This document shows positions 14,904 to 25,890 of a stretch of DNA of 64,000 nucleotides, piece by piece (position 1 is the stretch's first letter; each line of letters begins with the position of its first letter). Both the position numbers and the translations under genes were made by a program. A model generated the notes under the pieces. The model did not search any database and was not told where the DNA came from. It saw only the letters and a list, made by a program, of their open reading frames with translations. Source of the stretch: Oscillospiraceae bacterium (GTDB taxonomy: Bacteria > Bacillota > Clostridia > Oscillospirales > Ruminococcaceae); assembly GCA_021200565.1 (NCBI GenBank), contig JAJQGJ010000012.1, positions 62,001-126,000 of the forward strand, in the 5' to 3' direction.

Positions 14904-15332
14904 ATGAAAAGAGTTTATGTAAACGAAAAATGGTGCCTTGGGTGTCATCTCTGTGAGTACAACTGCGCTTTTGCAAACTCAGGGCTCAAGGATATGGCGA
15001 AACTGAAGGGTCAGAAGATATACCCGAGAATCAGGGTTGAGGGCGACGACAAGATCACTTTTGCTATCTCCTGCCGCCATTGCGAGGATCCGATATGCAT
15101 CAAGAGCTGCATTTCGGGAGCACTTTCGAAAACTCCTGACGGAATGGTCGAGATCGATAAGTCACGCTGCGTCGGATGCTTGACATGCGTCCTCGTCTGC
15201 CCATATGGAGCGGTCATCCAGGACGGCGACGGAGCTGTTCAGAAGTGCGAGCTTTGCTTGAAGAATTCCTCGGGCGCACCTGCATGTGTTGCCGGTTGCC
15301 CGAATAACGCAATAGTTTACGAGGAGAGGTGA
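14904..15332 (+). CDS. 4Fe-4S ferredoxin-type electron-transfer subunit
   Basis: 142-residue HycB/DmsB-like iron-sulfur protein with four Cys clusters: CLGCHLCEYNC, CRHCEDPICIKSC, CVGCLTCVLVCP and CELCLKNSSGAPACVAGCP, enough for up to four [4Fe-4S] centres. It probably shuttles electrons between the FAD oxidoreductase encoded next and the FMN subunit before it. Start at 14904 has AGGGGAG 8 bases upstream; a GTG three codons earlier is less well placed and lies inside that site. Confidence 0.88.
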   Translation: MKRVYVNEKWCLGCHLCEYNCAFANSGLKDMAKLKGQKIYPRIRVEGDDKITFAISCRHCEDPICIKSCISGALSKTPDGMVEIDKSRCVGCLTCVLVCPYGAVIQDGDGAVQKCELCLKNSSGAPACVAGCPNNAIVYEER

Positions 15333-15337
15333 GCGAA

Positions 15338-16573
15338 ATGGCAAAGAAGTATGTTATCATCGGCAACGGAACTGCCGCTGTCGGCTGCATCGAGGGCATA
15401 AGAGCCCATGATATGGATGGCTCTATAACCGTTATTTCGGCTGAAAAGCACCCTGCCTATTGCCGTCCGCTTATCTCCTACTATCTTGAGGGCAAGGCTG
15501 TTCCGGAAAGAATGAGCTATCGTCCCGACGATTTCTATGACAGAAACGGCGTCAAGGTTATCTATGGTGAGAGTGCCGAGAAAATTGACGCTGACAAGAA
15601 ACAAGTAGTTCTCGGAAACGGCGAAAAGGTAGATTACGACAGCGTATGTGTTGCGGCTGGTTCAAGACCGCTCGTGCCGCCTTTTGAGGGGCTCGACACT
15701 GTTCCCGTGAAGCTCCCGTTTATGACTCTTGACGATGCACAGGCTCTTGAAGCTGCAATTTCTGAGGACAAAGATGTCTTCATCGTCGGCGCAGGTCTTA
15801 TTGGACTCAAGTGCGCTGAGGGACTTTATGGAAGAGTAAAGTCAATCACCGTCTGCGACCTGGCTGACAGGGTGCTTTCGAGCATTCTCGATGTCGAAAC
15901 CGCAGAGATGATGAAAAAGTGTCTCGAAGATAACGGTATGAAACTGATGCTTTCCGACACCGCCACCAAGTTCGACGGCAACGTCGCATATATGAAGAGC
16001 GGCAAGACTGTCAAGTTTGATGTTCTGGTTCTCGCTGTCGGCGTAAGAGCGAATATTTCGCTTGTAAAAGATGCCGGTGGCGACTGCGGACGTGGTATCA
16101 CCGTTGACAACCATATGGCTACATCACTCTCCGACATCTATGCCGCAGGAGACTGCACAGAGTCGGTGGATTATTCCAGTGGAGCTGTAAAAGTCATGGC
16201 AATCATGCCGAATGCATATATGCAGGGGCACTGCGCCGGAGAGAATATGGCGGGCAAAGATGTCACATTCGACAACGGTATCCCAATGAATGCAATCGGA
16301 TTCTTTGGATTCCATGTTATGAGCGCCGGAACTCCCGACGGAGAGCTCTGGGAAGAAAAGTCAACGGGTAGCTCGAAGAAGCTGTTTACTAAAGATGACC
16401 GGCTTGTAGGCTTCATTCTGGCGGGCGACACGACCCGTGCCGGAATTTATACAAATTTGATAAGAAACGGTATTTCTTTAAGCTCTATTGACTTTGATAC
16501 CATAAAATCAGCTCCAAATATCTTTTCTTTTGGTCAAGAATACTGTAGAAATTCTCTCGGAGGTGTGGTATAA
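15338..16573 (+). CDS. FAD-dependent NAD(P)H oxidoreductase of the glutamate synthase cluster
   Basis: 411-residue pyridine nucleotide-disulfide oxidoreductase-like flavoprotein. An N-terminal FAD Rossmann motif (YVIIGNGTAAVGCIEGIR), a central NAD(P)-binding motif (VFIVGAGLIGLKCAEGLY) and the late FAD motif (SLSDIYAAGDCTE) are clear. There is no CxxxxC redox-active disulfide, so it belongs with NADH-rubredoxin/ferredoxin reductase types. It probably feeds electrons through the iron-sulfur subunit. The next gene starts 2 bases after its stop codon. Confidence 0.85.
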   Translation: MAKKYVIIGNGTAAVGCIEGIRAHDMDGSITVISAEKHPAYCRPLISYYLEGKAVPERMSYRPDDFYDRNGVKVIYGESAEKIDADKKQVVLGNGEKVDYDSVCVAAGSRPLVPPFEGLDTVPVKLPFMTLDDAQALEAAISEDKDVFIVGAGLIGLKCAEGLYGRVKSITVCDLADRVLSSILDVETAEMMKKCLEDNGMKLMLSDTATKFDGNVAYMKSGKTVKFDVLVLAVGVRANISLVKDAGGDCGRGITVDNHMATSLSDIYAAGDCTESVDYSSGAVKVMAIMPNAYMQGHCAGENMAGKDVTFDNGIPMNAIGFFGFHVMSAGTPDGELWEEKSTGSSKKLFTKDDRLVGFILAGDTTRAGIYTNLIRNGISLSSIDFDTIKSAPNIFSFGQEYCRNSLGGVV

Positions 16574-16574
16574 T

Positions 16575-17291
16575 ATGTTGATAGATGTTTCAGGCTTGGG
16601 ATTCAGCGAGATCAACACCCTGATAAGACAGCAGGGTGAAAGCTGTCACCTCACCGGCTGCCTCAGCCAGAGGTTCATCGGTGCCGGCATGTCATACCGT
16701 GAAATAACGATTGACGGAACTCCCGGAAACGCACTCGGCGCATACCTCAACGGCGGTGAAATCACCGTCAACGGAAACGCTCAGGATGCTGTGGGAGATA
16801 CCATGAACGATGGCAAGATTATCATCCACGGTCACGTCGGCGACGCTGTCGGCTATGCTATGCGTGGCGGAGAGATTTACGTCAGAGACAGTGCAGGCTA
16901 CCGCGCAGGAATCCACATGAAGCAGTACAAGGAAAAAAGACCGGTTATGGTCATCGGCGGAAGAGTTGGAAGCTTCCTTGGCGAATATCAGGCTGGCGGC
17001 TTGATAATAGTTTTAGGGCTCAACAAGGGCGACAAGCCCATCGTCGGAAACTTCCCGGGAACCGGTATGCACGGCGGCAAGCTTTTCCTGAGAAATTCAG
17101 AGGGTCTTAAGTTCCCCGCTCAGGTAAATGTGAACGAAGCTTCGGATGAGGACATGGCTGAAATTATGCCGTTCTTAAAGAACTACTGCACCTATTTCGG
17201 CGCAGACCTGATGGAAATCTTGGCATCAAAGTTCACAGTGGTCACTCCCGACTCGAAGAATCCATACAGACAGATGTACGTCAACAACTGA
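16575..17291 (+). CDS. Glutamate synthase GXGXG-domain subunit
   Basis: 238-residue right-handed beta-helix (GXGXG) protein, equivalent to the C-terminal domain of GltB and here an independent gene. The repeated turns are visible (GTPGNALGAYLNGGEITVNG, NAQDAVGDTMNDGKIIIHG, HVGDAVGYAMRGGEIYV, then GGRVGSFLGEY). In glutamate synthase this domain is structural and shapes the ammonia tunnel. Start at 16575 is set by GGAGGTG upstream. Confidence 0.9.
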   Translation: MLIDVSGLGFSEINTLIRQQGESCHLTGCLSQRFIGAGMSYREITIDGTPGNALGAYLNGGEITVNGNAQDAVGDTMNDGKIIIHGHVGDAVGYAMRGGEIYVRDSAGYRAGIHMKQYKEKRPVMVIGGRVGSFLGEYQAGGLIIVLGLNKGDKPIVGNFPGTGMHGGKLFLRNSEGLKFPAQVNVNEASDEDMAEIMPFLKNYCTYFGADLMEILASKFTVVTPDSKNPYRQMYVNN

Positions 17292-17314
17292 TAAGGCATA
17301 AAGGACGGTGCAAA

Positions 17315-18523
17315 ATGAGCTATACTCCCGACGAAATTCTCCAGTATATCGAGGAAGAGGATGTCAAGTTCATCCGTTTGGCGTTCTGCGATGTTTTCGG
17401 AACGCCTAAGAACATTTCCATCATGCCTAACGAGATGAGGCGTGCTTTCGAGCAGGGTATCTCTATTGATGCATCTGCAATCGCCGGCTTCGGCGAGGAA
17501 AGCCACTCGGATATGCTCCTTATCCCCGACCCGTCGGAGATTTCAATTCTCCCCTGGCGTCCGGAGCACGGAAGAGTTGTCAGAATGTTTTGCACCGTTT
17601 GTAATCCTGACGGCAGTGTTTTTGAAGCGGACACAAGAAGTCTTCTTAAAAAGACCGCCGAAGAGCTTGAGTCTCAGGGCTTCGATTTCAATTTCGGTCC
17701 TGAAACGGAGTTTTATCTCTTCAAGCAGGACGAAAACGGCGAGCCAACAAAGATCCCATATGACCATGCAGGCTATATGGACTTAGCTCCCGAGGACAAG
17801 GGCGAAAATGTCCGGCGTGAAATCTGTCTGACACTTGAGCAGATGGGAATCGTTCCGGAATCGTCTCACCACGAAGAGGGTCCGAGTCAGAATAAAATAG
17901 ATTTCAGATATTCTGACGCCCTAACAGCTGCTGACCATGCAATTACATTCCGTTCAGTTGTCAAGACCATTGCCGCAAGAAACGGGCTTTATGCCGACTT
18001 CTCACCGAAGCCGCTTCCAAATCTTCCCGGAAACGGCATGCACATAAACATCTCCGCTGTATATAATGGCGAGGATGTACTTTCCTATGCTACTGCAGGT
18101 ATTTTAAAGCATATCTCCGAAATTACGCTGTTTTTGAATTCCCAGCCCGATTCCTATAAAAGATTCGGCTTTAACAAAGCACCACTCTATATATCCTGGT
18201 CGGAGCAGAACCGCTCGCAGCTCATAAGAATTCCCGCAACGATGCGTGAATACAAGCGTGCAGAGCTTAGATCTCCAGACCCTATGTGCAACCCATATCT
18301 CGCACTTTTACTACTTATGAAATCCATGGAAGACGGAATAAGAAATAAGCTTCCGCTCTGTGAACCGACGGGAATAAACCTCTTCAAGGCGACGCCAAAG
18401 GAGCTTTCAAAGTTTGAAACTCTTCCGAGAACGCTTTCTGAAGCCGCTTCGGTGGCTCGGAGCTCGGCTTTCGTGAAAGAGTGTATTCCACAGTCGATTA
18501 TAGACCACTATTCTTCAAGATAA
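17315..18523 (+). CDS. glnA: Glutamine synthetase, type I, short C-terminus
   Basis: 402-residue ATP-dependent ligase making glutamine from glutamate and ammonia. Motifs: LAFCDVFGTPKN, GPETEFYLF (metal-binding Glu), SHHEEGPSQNKIDF, GNGMHINIS (catalytic His) and NRSQLIRIPA. It aligns with the GSI-alpha type but stops soon after CIPQSIIDHYSSR, about 35-40 residues earlier than Bacillus GlnA. It therefore lacks the C-terminal tail used in hexamer-hexamer contacts and, in Bacillus, regulator binding. It lies between glutamate synthase and an ANTAR regulator, so the complete GS-GOGAT ammonia assimilation cycle is one unit. Confidence 0.93.
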   Translation: MSYTPDEILQYIEEEDVKFIRLAFCDVFGTPKNISIMPNEMRRAFEQGISIDASAIAGFGEESHSDMLLIPDPSEISILPWRPEHGRVVRMFCTVCNPDGSVFEADTRSLLKKTAEELESQGFDFNFGPETEFYLFKQDENGEPTKIPYDHAGYMDLAPEDKGENVRREICLTLEQMGIVPESSHHEEGPSQNKIDFRYSDALTAADHAITFRSVVKTIAARNGLYADFSPKPLPNLPGNGMHINISAVYNGEDVLSYATAGILKHISEITLFLNSQPDSYKRFGFNKAPLYISWSEQNRSQLIRIPATMREYKRAELRSPDPMCNPYLALLLLMKSMEDGIRNKLPLCEPTGINLFKATPKELSKFETLPRTLSEAASVARSSAFVKECIPQSIIDHYSSR

Positions 18524-18567
18524 ATCTGAAAGCAAGCCAGCGCCACAGTAAACCGGAGGTCGTGAAA

Positions 18568-20795
<2,228 letters not shown>

Positions 20796-20800
20796 TAAGG

Positions 20801-22261
20801 ATGAATGAAATTCATGAGGAATGTGGGATATTTGGGGTTTATGCTCCGGATACAAGGCGACTTTCTGAAATGGTTTACTATGGGCTGTATGCACTGCAGC
20901 ACCGTGGGCAGGAAAGCTGCGGCATGGTTGTATGCGATGATGGGCTTTTCTATTCCCATAAGGATTTGGGGCTCGTGGGCGAAGTGTTCACAAAAGAGGC
21001 TATCGCTTCGCTTCCATCCGGTCAGATGGCTGTCGGGCATGTCCGCTATGGCACCACCGGCGGCACAAGCAGAGCAAACTGCCAGCCTATCGAGGTAAAC
21101 CACTGCAAGGGAAGACTCGCTCTTGCCCACAACGGAAACTTAACCAACGCCTATGAGCTGAGGGCTCGCCTTGAGCTCTCCGGCGCCATATTCCACACAA
21201 CCAGCGACACTGAAACCATAGCTTATATTGTCACGCAGGAGCGATTGACTGCACCCTCGATTGAGGAAGCAGTGAACCGCGCCGCTTGGCGTTTGGAGGG
21301 TGCTTATTCCCTCGTATTCATGTCGGCAACCAAGCTCATTGCCATGCGTGACGCTCACGGATTCCGCCCTCTCTGCTACGGAAAAACTCCGGATGGCTGC
21401 TACATCATCACATCCGAAAGCTGCGCTCTGGCGGCAGTTGGAGCTGAGTTTGTAAGAGACATTCTCCCAGGCGAGATTGTCGTTTTCGACGAAAACGGCA
21501 TCCACTCGATAAAGGATCACTGCGATAAGAAGCCTGAAAGGCTCTGCGTTTTCGAATATATCTACTTTGCACGTTCCGATTCTGTGATAAACGGCGTTTC
21601 GGTTCATGCGGCAAGAAGAAAAGCCGGCGAACTCTTAGCCAAGAGCCATCCAGTCGAGGCGGACGTCGTCATCGGCGTTCCCGATTCAGGGCTTGATGCG
21701 GCACTCGGCTACTCAATGGCTTCGGGGATTCCGTATGAACTCGGGTTTATCAAAAATAAATACGTCGGCAGGACGTTTATCTCGCCCACTCAGAGCGACA
21801 GGCTTGACCAGGTGAGAATCAAGCTGAGCCCGATAAGCGAGGCGGTCACCGGCAAGCGGGTCATCATGATCGATGATTCAATCGTCAGAGGCACAACCAG
21901 TGCGCAGATAGTCAAGCTACTCCGGAACGCCGGAGCGAAAGAGGTTCACGTGAGAATCTCTTCGCCGCCGTTCCTGAATCCCTGCTACTACGGAACTGAC
22001 ATCGACTCGGAAAACGGTCTTATTGCTTGCAGTCACACTGTTGAAGAGATCGCCGAAATTATCGGTGCGGACACTCTTGGGTATCTCCCGACAGAGGATC
22101 TAAAAGCACTTGCCGGAAGCGAAAACATCTGCACATCCTGCTTCACCGGCGAATATCCGACAGGGATTCCTGCTCACACAGACAAGGGTCGCTTTGAGGG
22201 CAAGCTCTCAGAAGCGAAACCGCAAAAATCTCGTCTATACAAGTTGCCAAAGGCAACTTGA
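20801..22261 (+). CDS. purF: Amidophosphoribosyltransferase
   Basis: 486-residue enzyme of the first committed step of purine synthesis. A short propeptide (MNEIHEE) precedes the Ntn Cys nucleophile of CGIFGVY; the PRPP-binding loop is VIMIDDSIVRGTT. Cys residues in CVFEYIYF, NPCYYGT and ICTSCFTGEYP match the [4Fe-4S] ligands of the Bacillus-type enzyme, so it is probably oxygen-labile. Start at 20801 has AAGG close upstream and leaves the expected propeptide length. A perfect hairpin covers its last codons (22240-22260). Confidence 0.95.
   Translation: MNEIHEECGIFGVYAPDTRRLSEMVYYGLYALQHRGQESCGMVVCDDGLFYSHKDLGLVGEVFTKEAIASLPSGQMAVGHVRYGTTGGTSRANCQPIEVNHCKGRLALAHNGNLTNAYELRARLELSGAIFHTTSDTETIAYIVTQERLTAPSIEEAVNRAAWRLEGAYSLVFMSATKLIAMRDAHGFRPLCYGKTPDGCYIITSESCALAAVGAEFVRDILPGEIVVFDENGIHSIKDHCDKKPERLCVFEYIYFARSDSVINGVSVHAARRKAGELLAKSHPVEADVVIGVPDSGLDAALGYSMASGIPYELGFIKNKYVGRTFISPTQSDRLDQVRIKLSPISEAVTGKRVIMIDDSIVRGTTSAQIVKLLRNAGAKEVHVRISSPPFLNPCYYGTDIDSENGLIACSHTVEEIAEIIGADTLGYLPTEDLKALAGSENICTSCFTGEYPTGIPAHTDKGRFEGKLSEAKPQKSRLYKLPKAT
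22240..22260 (+). other. Perfect hairpin over the purF stop codon
   Basis: CAAGTTGCC (22240-22248), AAA, GGCAACTTG (22252-22260): a 9-bp stem that includes the first two bases of the purF stop codon. No U-run follows, so it is not a classic terminator. Confidence 0.65.
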
Positions 22262-22263
22262 TA

Positions 22264-22319
22264 AAGAATGTCTAAAATAGCCCTAATGGCTATTTTACGG
22301 CTTCGCCGCCGCCATTCTT
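22264..22319. repeat. Three-way-junction palindromic element between purF and purC
   Basis: Outer arms AAGAATG (22264-22270) and CATTCTT (22313-22319) enclose two internal hairpins: AAAATAGCC/GGCTATTTT (22274-22296) and CGGC-TTC-GCCG (22298-22308). It looks like a small mobile palindrome or a structured intercistronic RNA. It fills most of the 105-base purF-purC gap, and no promoter or purine riboswitch is seen there. Confidence 0.6.
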
Positions 22320-22366
22320 CAAATCCAAAAAATAATATATTCAAACACTTTTAGGAGGACAATATC

Positions 22367-23068
22367 ATGGACAAGCTTTATGAAGGAAAATCGAAAATCG
22401 TTTACGAGGGCACTGAGCCGGGTACTTGCATCATCAAGTACAAGGACACCGCTACCGCTGGCAACGGCGTCAAGAAGGAGGATCTCCCCGGAAAAGGAAT
22501 CCTTAACGCAAAGATTTCGAACCTCATCTTCGAGTATCTCGCCAAAAACGGCGTCAAGACTCATCTTATCAAGGTTTTGGATGAGACTGACGTTTTAGTC
22601 AAGAAAGCAGAAATCGTTATGGTCGAGGTTATTGTGAGAAACGTTGCAGCCGGAAGCTTCTCAAAGAAGTATGGCGTTCCTGAGGGCACAAAGCTCTTAA
22701 ACACTGTCACCGAATTCAGCCTCAAGAGCGACGAGCTCGGCGACCCGATGATCAACGACTGCCAGATTACTGCTCTCGGAGTTGCAACTCAGGCTGAGCT
22801 TGATGAGCTCAAGGCTGTTTCACTGAAAGTAGACCAGCTTATGACTGAGCTCTTCTTAAAGTGCGGCATCAAGCTTATCGACTTCAAGCTCGAATTCGGA
22901 AGAGTTGACGGCGAGCTTCTTTTGTGCGACGAAATCTCTCCCGACTCCTGCAGACTCTGGGATGCTGAAACCGACGAAAAGCTCGACAAAGACCGCTTCC
23001 GCAGAGACCTCGGTAATGTCCTTGACGGCTACAGAGACGTTTTAGCAAGACTTGAGCAGGCAATCTGA
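22367..23068 (+). CDS. purC: Phosphoribosylaminoimidazole-succinocarboxamide synthase
   Basis: 233-residue SAICAR synthetase, joining aspartate to CAIR in purine synthesis. It begins MDKLYEGKSKIVYEG, with the family motif VRNVAAGSFSKKYGVPEG and LIDFKLEFGRVDGELLLCDEISPDSCRLWD near the C-terminus. Length is normal for bacterial PurC. AGGAGGACAAT upstream fixes the start. It is followed 14 bases later by purB. Confidence 0.96.
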   Translation: MDKLYEGKSKIVYEGTEPGTCIIKYKDTATAGNGVKKEDLPGKGILNAKISNLIFEYLAKNGVKTHLIKVLDETDVLVKKAEIVMVEVIVRNVAAGSFSKKYGVPEGTKLLNTVTEFSLKSDELGDPMINDCQITALGVATQAELDELKAVSLKVDQLMTELFLKCGIKLIDFKLEFGRVDGELLLCDEISPDSCRLWDAETDEKLDKDRFRRDLGNVLDGYRDVLARLEQAI

Positions 23069-23082
23069 ATCCGGAGGAAATA

Positions 23083-24507
23083 ATGACAGATAAATACGAA
23101 AATCCACTGTGCAAGAGATATGCCGGCGAGAAGATGCAGAAAATCTTCTCCGATGACACTAAATTCTCGACCTGGCGAAAGCTCTGGATTGCCCTCGCTG
23201 AGAGTGAAAAGGAGCTTGGACTCGACATTTCGGACGAGCAGATAGCCGAAATGAAGGAGCACATCTATGACATCGACTATGAGGCAGCCGCCGCACGTGA
23301 AAAGGTCGTCAGGCACGACGTCATGGCGCACATCTACGCCTATGGCTTGGTCTGCCCGAAAGCAAAGCCTATAATTCATCTCGGGGCTACAAGCTGCTAT
23401 GTAGGAGACAACACGGATATTATTCTGCAAAGAGATGCTCTTCTTAGAATCAGAAGCCTTCTTGTGACTGCAATCTCCGCTCTCTGCGACTTTGCGGAAA
23501 AGTATAAAGACCTTCCCTGCCTTGCGTACACTCACTTCCAGGCAGCTCAGCCAACTACTCTTGGAAAGCGTGCTACTCTCTGGCTTCAGGACCTCGTTAT
23601 GGATCTTGAAAGGCTTGACTTCACTCTTTCGAACTTAAAGCTCTTAGGCTGCAGAGGCACCACCGGAACCGGCGCCAGCTTCCTTGAGCTCTTCGGCGGC
23701 GACAAGGAGAAAGTGAGAAAGCTCGAAAAGCTCATTGCTGAGAAGATGGGCTTTGAGGCGGCATACTCGGTCAGTGGTCAGACCTACACGAGAAAGGTCG
23801 ACTACTACTCGCTGTCGGTTCTTTCGGGAATCGCTCAGAGTGCGCACAAGTTCTCAAACGATATAAGGCTTCTTTCACACTTAAAAGAAGTCGACGAGCC
23901 CTTCGAGGCGGGACAAGTAGGTTCCTCTGCAATGGCTTATAAGCGTAACCCGATGAGATCAGAGCGAATCGCATCTTTGGCAAGATACGTGACTGTTGAC
24001 GCTCTTAATCCGGCTCTTACAGCAAGCGAGCAGTGGTTCGAGAGAACTCTTGACGACTCGGCTAACCGCAGAATCAGCATTCCGGAAGCGTTCTTGGCTG
24101 TCGACGGAATCCTGAGCCTCTACATAAATATCATCAGTGGGCTTAAGGTCTATCCGAAGATAATAGCAAGGCATCTTTCCTCGGAGCTTCCCTTCATGGC
24201 AACTGAGAATATACTCATGTACTGCGTCAAGAAGGGCGGCGACAGGCAGACTCTCCACGAGGCTATAAGAACACATTCTGTAGCTGCTGCAACCGACATC
24301 AAGGAGGGCGGCGACGGAAATCTTATCGCAAGAATCGCTGCCGATCCGATTTTTGGGTTGACAGAGAGCGAGATACAGAGTATTATAGATGAGGGAGGCT
24401 TCACAGGGCTTGCTTCCGATCAGGCTGAGGAGTATGTCAGCTATGTAAGAACTGAGATACTTCCCGGTGAGGGAGAAAAAGCCGACGACGTCACCATCAA
24501 CGTTTAA
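23083..24507 (+). CDS. purB: Adenylosuccinate lyase
   Basis: 474-residue lyase acting twice in purine synthesis (SAICAR to AICAR, adenylosuccinate to AMP). The fumarase/aspartase superfamily signature is SSAMAYKRNPMRSER; HFQAAQPTTLGKRATLW holds a catalytic His region. It sits directly between purC and purA, matching substrate flow. GGAGGAA precedes the start. Confidence 0.96.
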   Translation: MTDKYENPLCKRYAGEKMQKIFSDDTKFSTWRKLWIALAESEKELGLDISDEQIAEMKEHIYDIDYEAAAAREKVVRHDVMAHIYAYGLVCPKAKPIIHLGATSCYVGDNTDIILQRDALLRIRSLLVTAISALCDFAEKYKDLPCLAYTHFQAAQPTTLGKRATLWLQDLVMDLERLDFTLSNLKLLGCRGTTGTGASFLELFGGDKEKVRKLEKLIAEKMGFEAAYSVSGQTYTRKVDYYSLSVLSGIAQSAHKFSNDIRLLSHLKEVDEPFEAGQVGSSAMAYKRNPMRSERIASLARYVTVDALNPALTASEQWFERTLDDSANRRISIPEAFLAVDGILSLYINIISGLKVYPKIIARHLSSELPFMATENILMYCVKKGGDRQTLHEAIRTHSVAAATDIKEGGDGNLIARIAADPIFGLTESEIQSIIDEGGFTGLASDQAEEYVSYVRTEILPGEGEKADDVTINV

Positions 24508-24545
24508 CATCAGCAAAAGCTTTAAAATAGAAAGGACAAAGGCAT

Positions 24546-25814
24546 ATGCTAACAGCAATAGTTGGAATCAACTGGGGCGACGAAGGAAAGGGCAGAATGG
24601 TTGACCTTCTGTCAAAGGACTTCGACATCATCTGCCGCTATCAGGGCGGCAACAATGCAGGACACACCGTCATCAATGAGAGAGGAAGCTTCGTTCTGAA
24701 TCTCCTTCCCTCCGGAATCTTCCACGAGACGGCTGTCAATGTCATGGGCGGAGGAATGGTTGTTGACCTTGAGCACCTTTGCCACGAAATCGCATCCCTC
24801 AGAGAAAAAGGAATCGATATAAGCCCCGAAAATCTCAAGATCAGCGACAAAGCTACCATATGCCTGCCCTATCACAAGGAGCTCGACATCATGGAGGAGG
24901 AGCGTCTCAAGGATAAGAAGTTCGGCTCCACCCGCCGTGGCATAGCTCCCGTTTATGCGGACAAGTATATGAAAAAGAGCTTAAGAATGAGCGATCTCCA
25001 GAATCCCGACACCCTCGCTGAAAAAGTGAAGGACATTGTCGAATGGAAGAACCTGACATTCAGCGGCTATGGTCATGAGCTTATAAATGCTGATGAGATA
25101 CTCGCATGGCTCAAGAAGTATGGCGACGAGATACTTCCGTATGTCACCGACGTTTCCTCATATCTCGAGAAAGCTGCCGACGACGGAAAGAACATCATGT
25201 TCGAGGCTCAGCTTGGAGCATTAAGAGACATCGACTTCGGAATTTATCCTTACACTTCTTCTTCCCAGACGCTTGCGCACTATGCGCCAATCGGCGCCGG
25301 TATTCCTGGAAGAAAGCTCGACTGCTCTATCGGCATCATGAAAGCTTATTCCACCTGCGTCGGCGAGGGACCGTTCACTTGTGAAATGTTCGGCGAAGAG
25401 GCTGAGGCTTTAAGAGCTGCCGGAGGAGAATACGGTGCCGCAACCGGAAGGCCGAGACGTGTCGGACCTTTCGACGTTCCTGCTTCAAAGTATGGCGTGA
25501 GAGTTCAGGGCGCTGATTACCTCGTTCTTACGAAGCTCGACGTTCTTTCCTATATGGATAAGATTCCTGTCTGCGTTCACTATGATGTTGACGGCGAGAT
25601 CACCGACACCTTCCCGACTGGAGACAGACTTGAGCGTGCAAAGCCGGTTGTCGAATATGTCAAGGGCTTCGGCGACGTTTCCAAGTGCCGCAAAAAAGAG
25701 GATCTCCCCGAGGATGCACTTAACTACATCCGCCTTATCGAGCATGCAGTTGGCTGCCCGATAAAGTACGTCTCAGTCGGTGCTGAAAGAGACGAATATA
25801 TCACTATGTTCTGA
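24546..25814 (+). CDS. purA: Adenylosuccinate synthetase
   Basis: 422-residue GTP-dependent enzyme converting IMP and aspartate to adenylosuccinate. N-terminal P-loop-like motif INWGDEGKGRMVD, with catalytic Asp and Lys inside; NNAGHTV (catalytic His), GSTRRGIAPVYADK and TGRPRRVGPFD are also present. AAAGGACAAAGGC precedes the start. Separated from carA by 76 bases containing a strong hairpin. Confidence 0.96.
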   Translation: MLTAIVGINWGDEGKGRMVDLLSKDFDIICRYQGGNNAGHTVINERGSFVLNLLPSGIFHETAVNVMGGGMVVDLEHLCHEIASLREKGIDISPENLKISDKATICLPYHKELDIMEEERLKDKKFGSTRRGIAPVYADKYMKKSLRMSDLQNPDTLAEKVKDIVEWKNLTFSGYGHELINADEILAWLKKYGDEILPYVTDVSSYLEKAADDGKNIMFEAQLGALRDIDFGIYPYTSSSQTLAHYAPIGAGIPGRKLDCSIGIMKAYSTCVGEGPFTCEMFGEEAEALRAAGGEYGAATGRPRRVGPFDVPASKYGVRVQGADYLVLTKLDVLSYMDKIPVCVHYDVDGEITDTFPTGDRLERAKPVVEYVKGFGDVSKCRKKEDLPEDALNYIRLIEHAVGCPIKYVSVGAERDEYITMF

Positions 25815-25827
25815 TAAACAACAGCAA

Positions 25828-25857
25828 GCGTTTATCGGCTTTATTGCCGGTAAACGC
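25828..25857 (+). other. Intercistronic hairpin between purA and carA
   Basis: A 12-bp stem with one wobble, GCGTTTATCGGC (25828-25839) and GCCGGTAAACGC (25846-25857), with a 6-base loop. There is no U-run, so it probably protects, processes or partially attenuates the transcript rather than ending it. Confidence 0.6.
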
Positions 25858-25890
25858 CTCACTGAAATATAAGGAGGCAAACTCTAAAAG

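Noticed and set aside
22262-22366. Possible purine riboswitch before purC
   Set aside because: The three-way junction lacks the conserved purine-riboswitch loop-loop sequences, and an AT-rich hairpin of this shape fits a repeat better.
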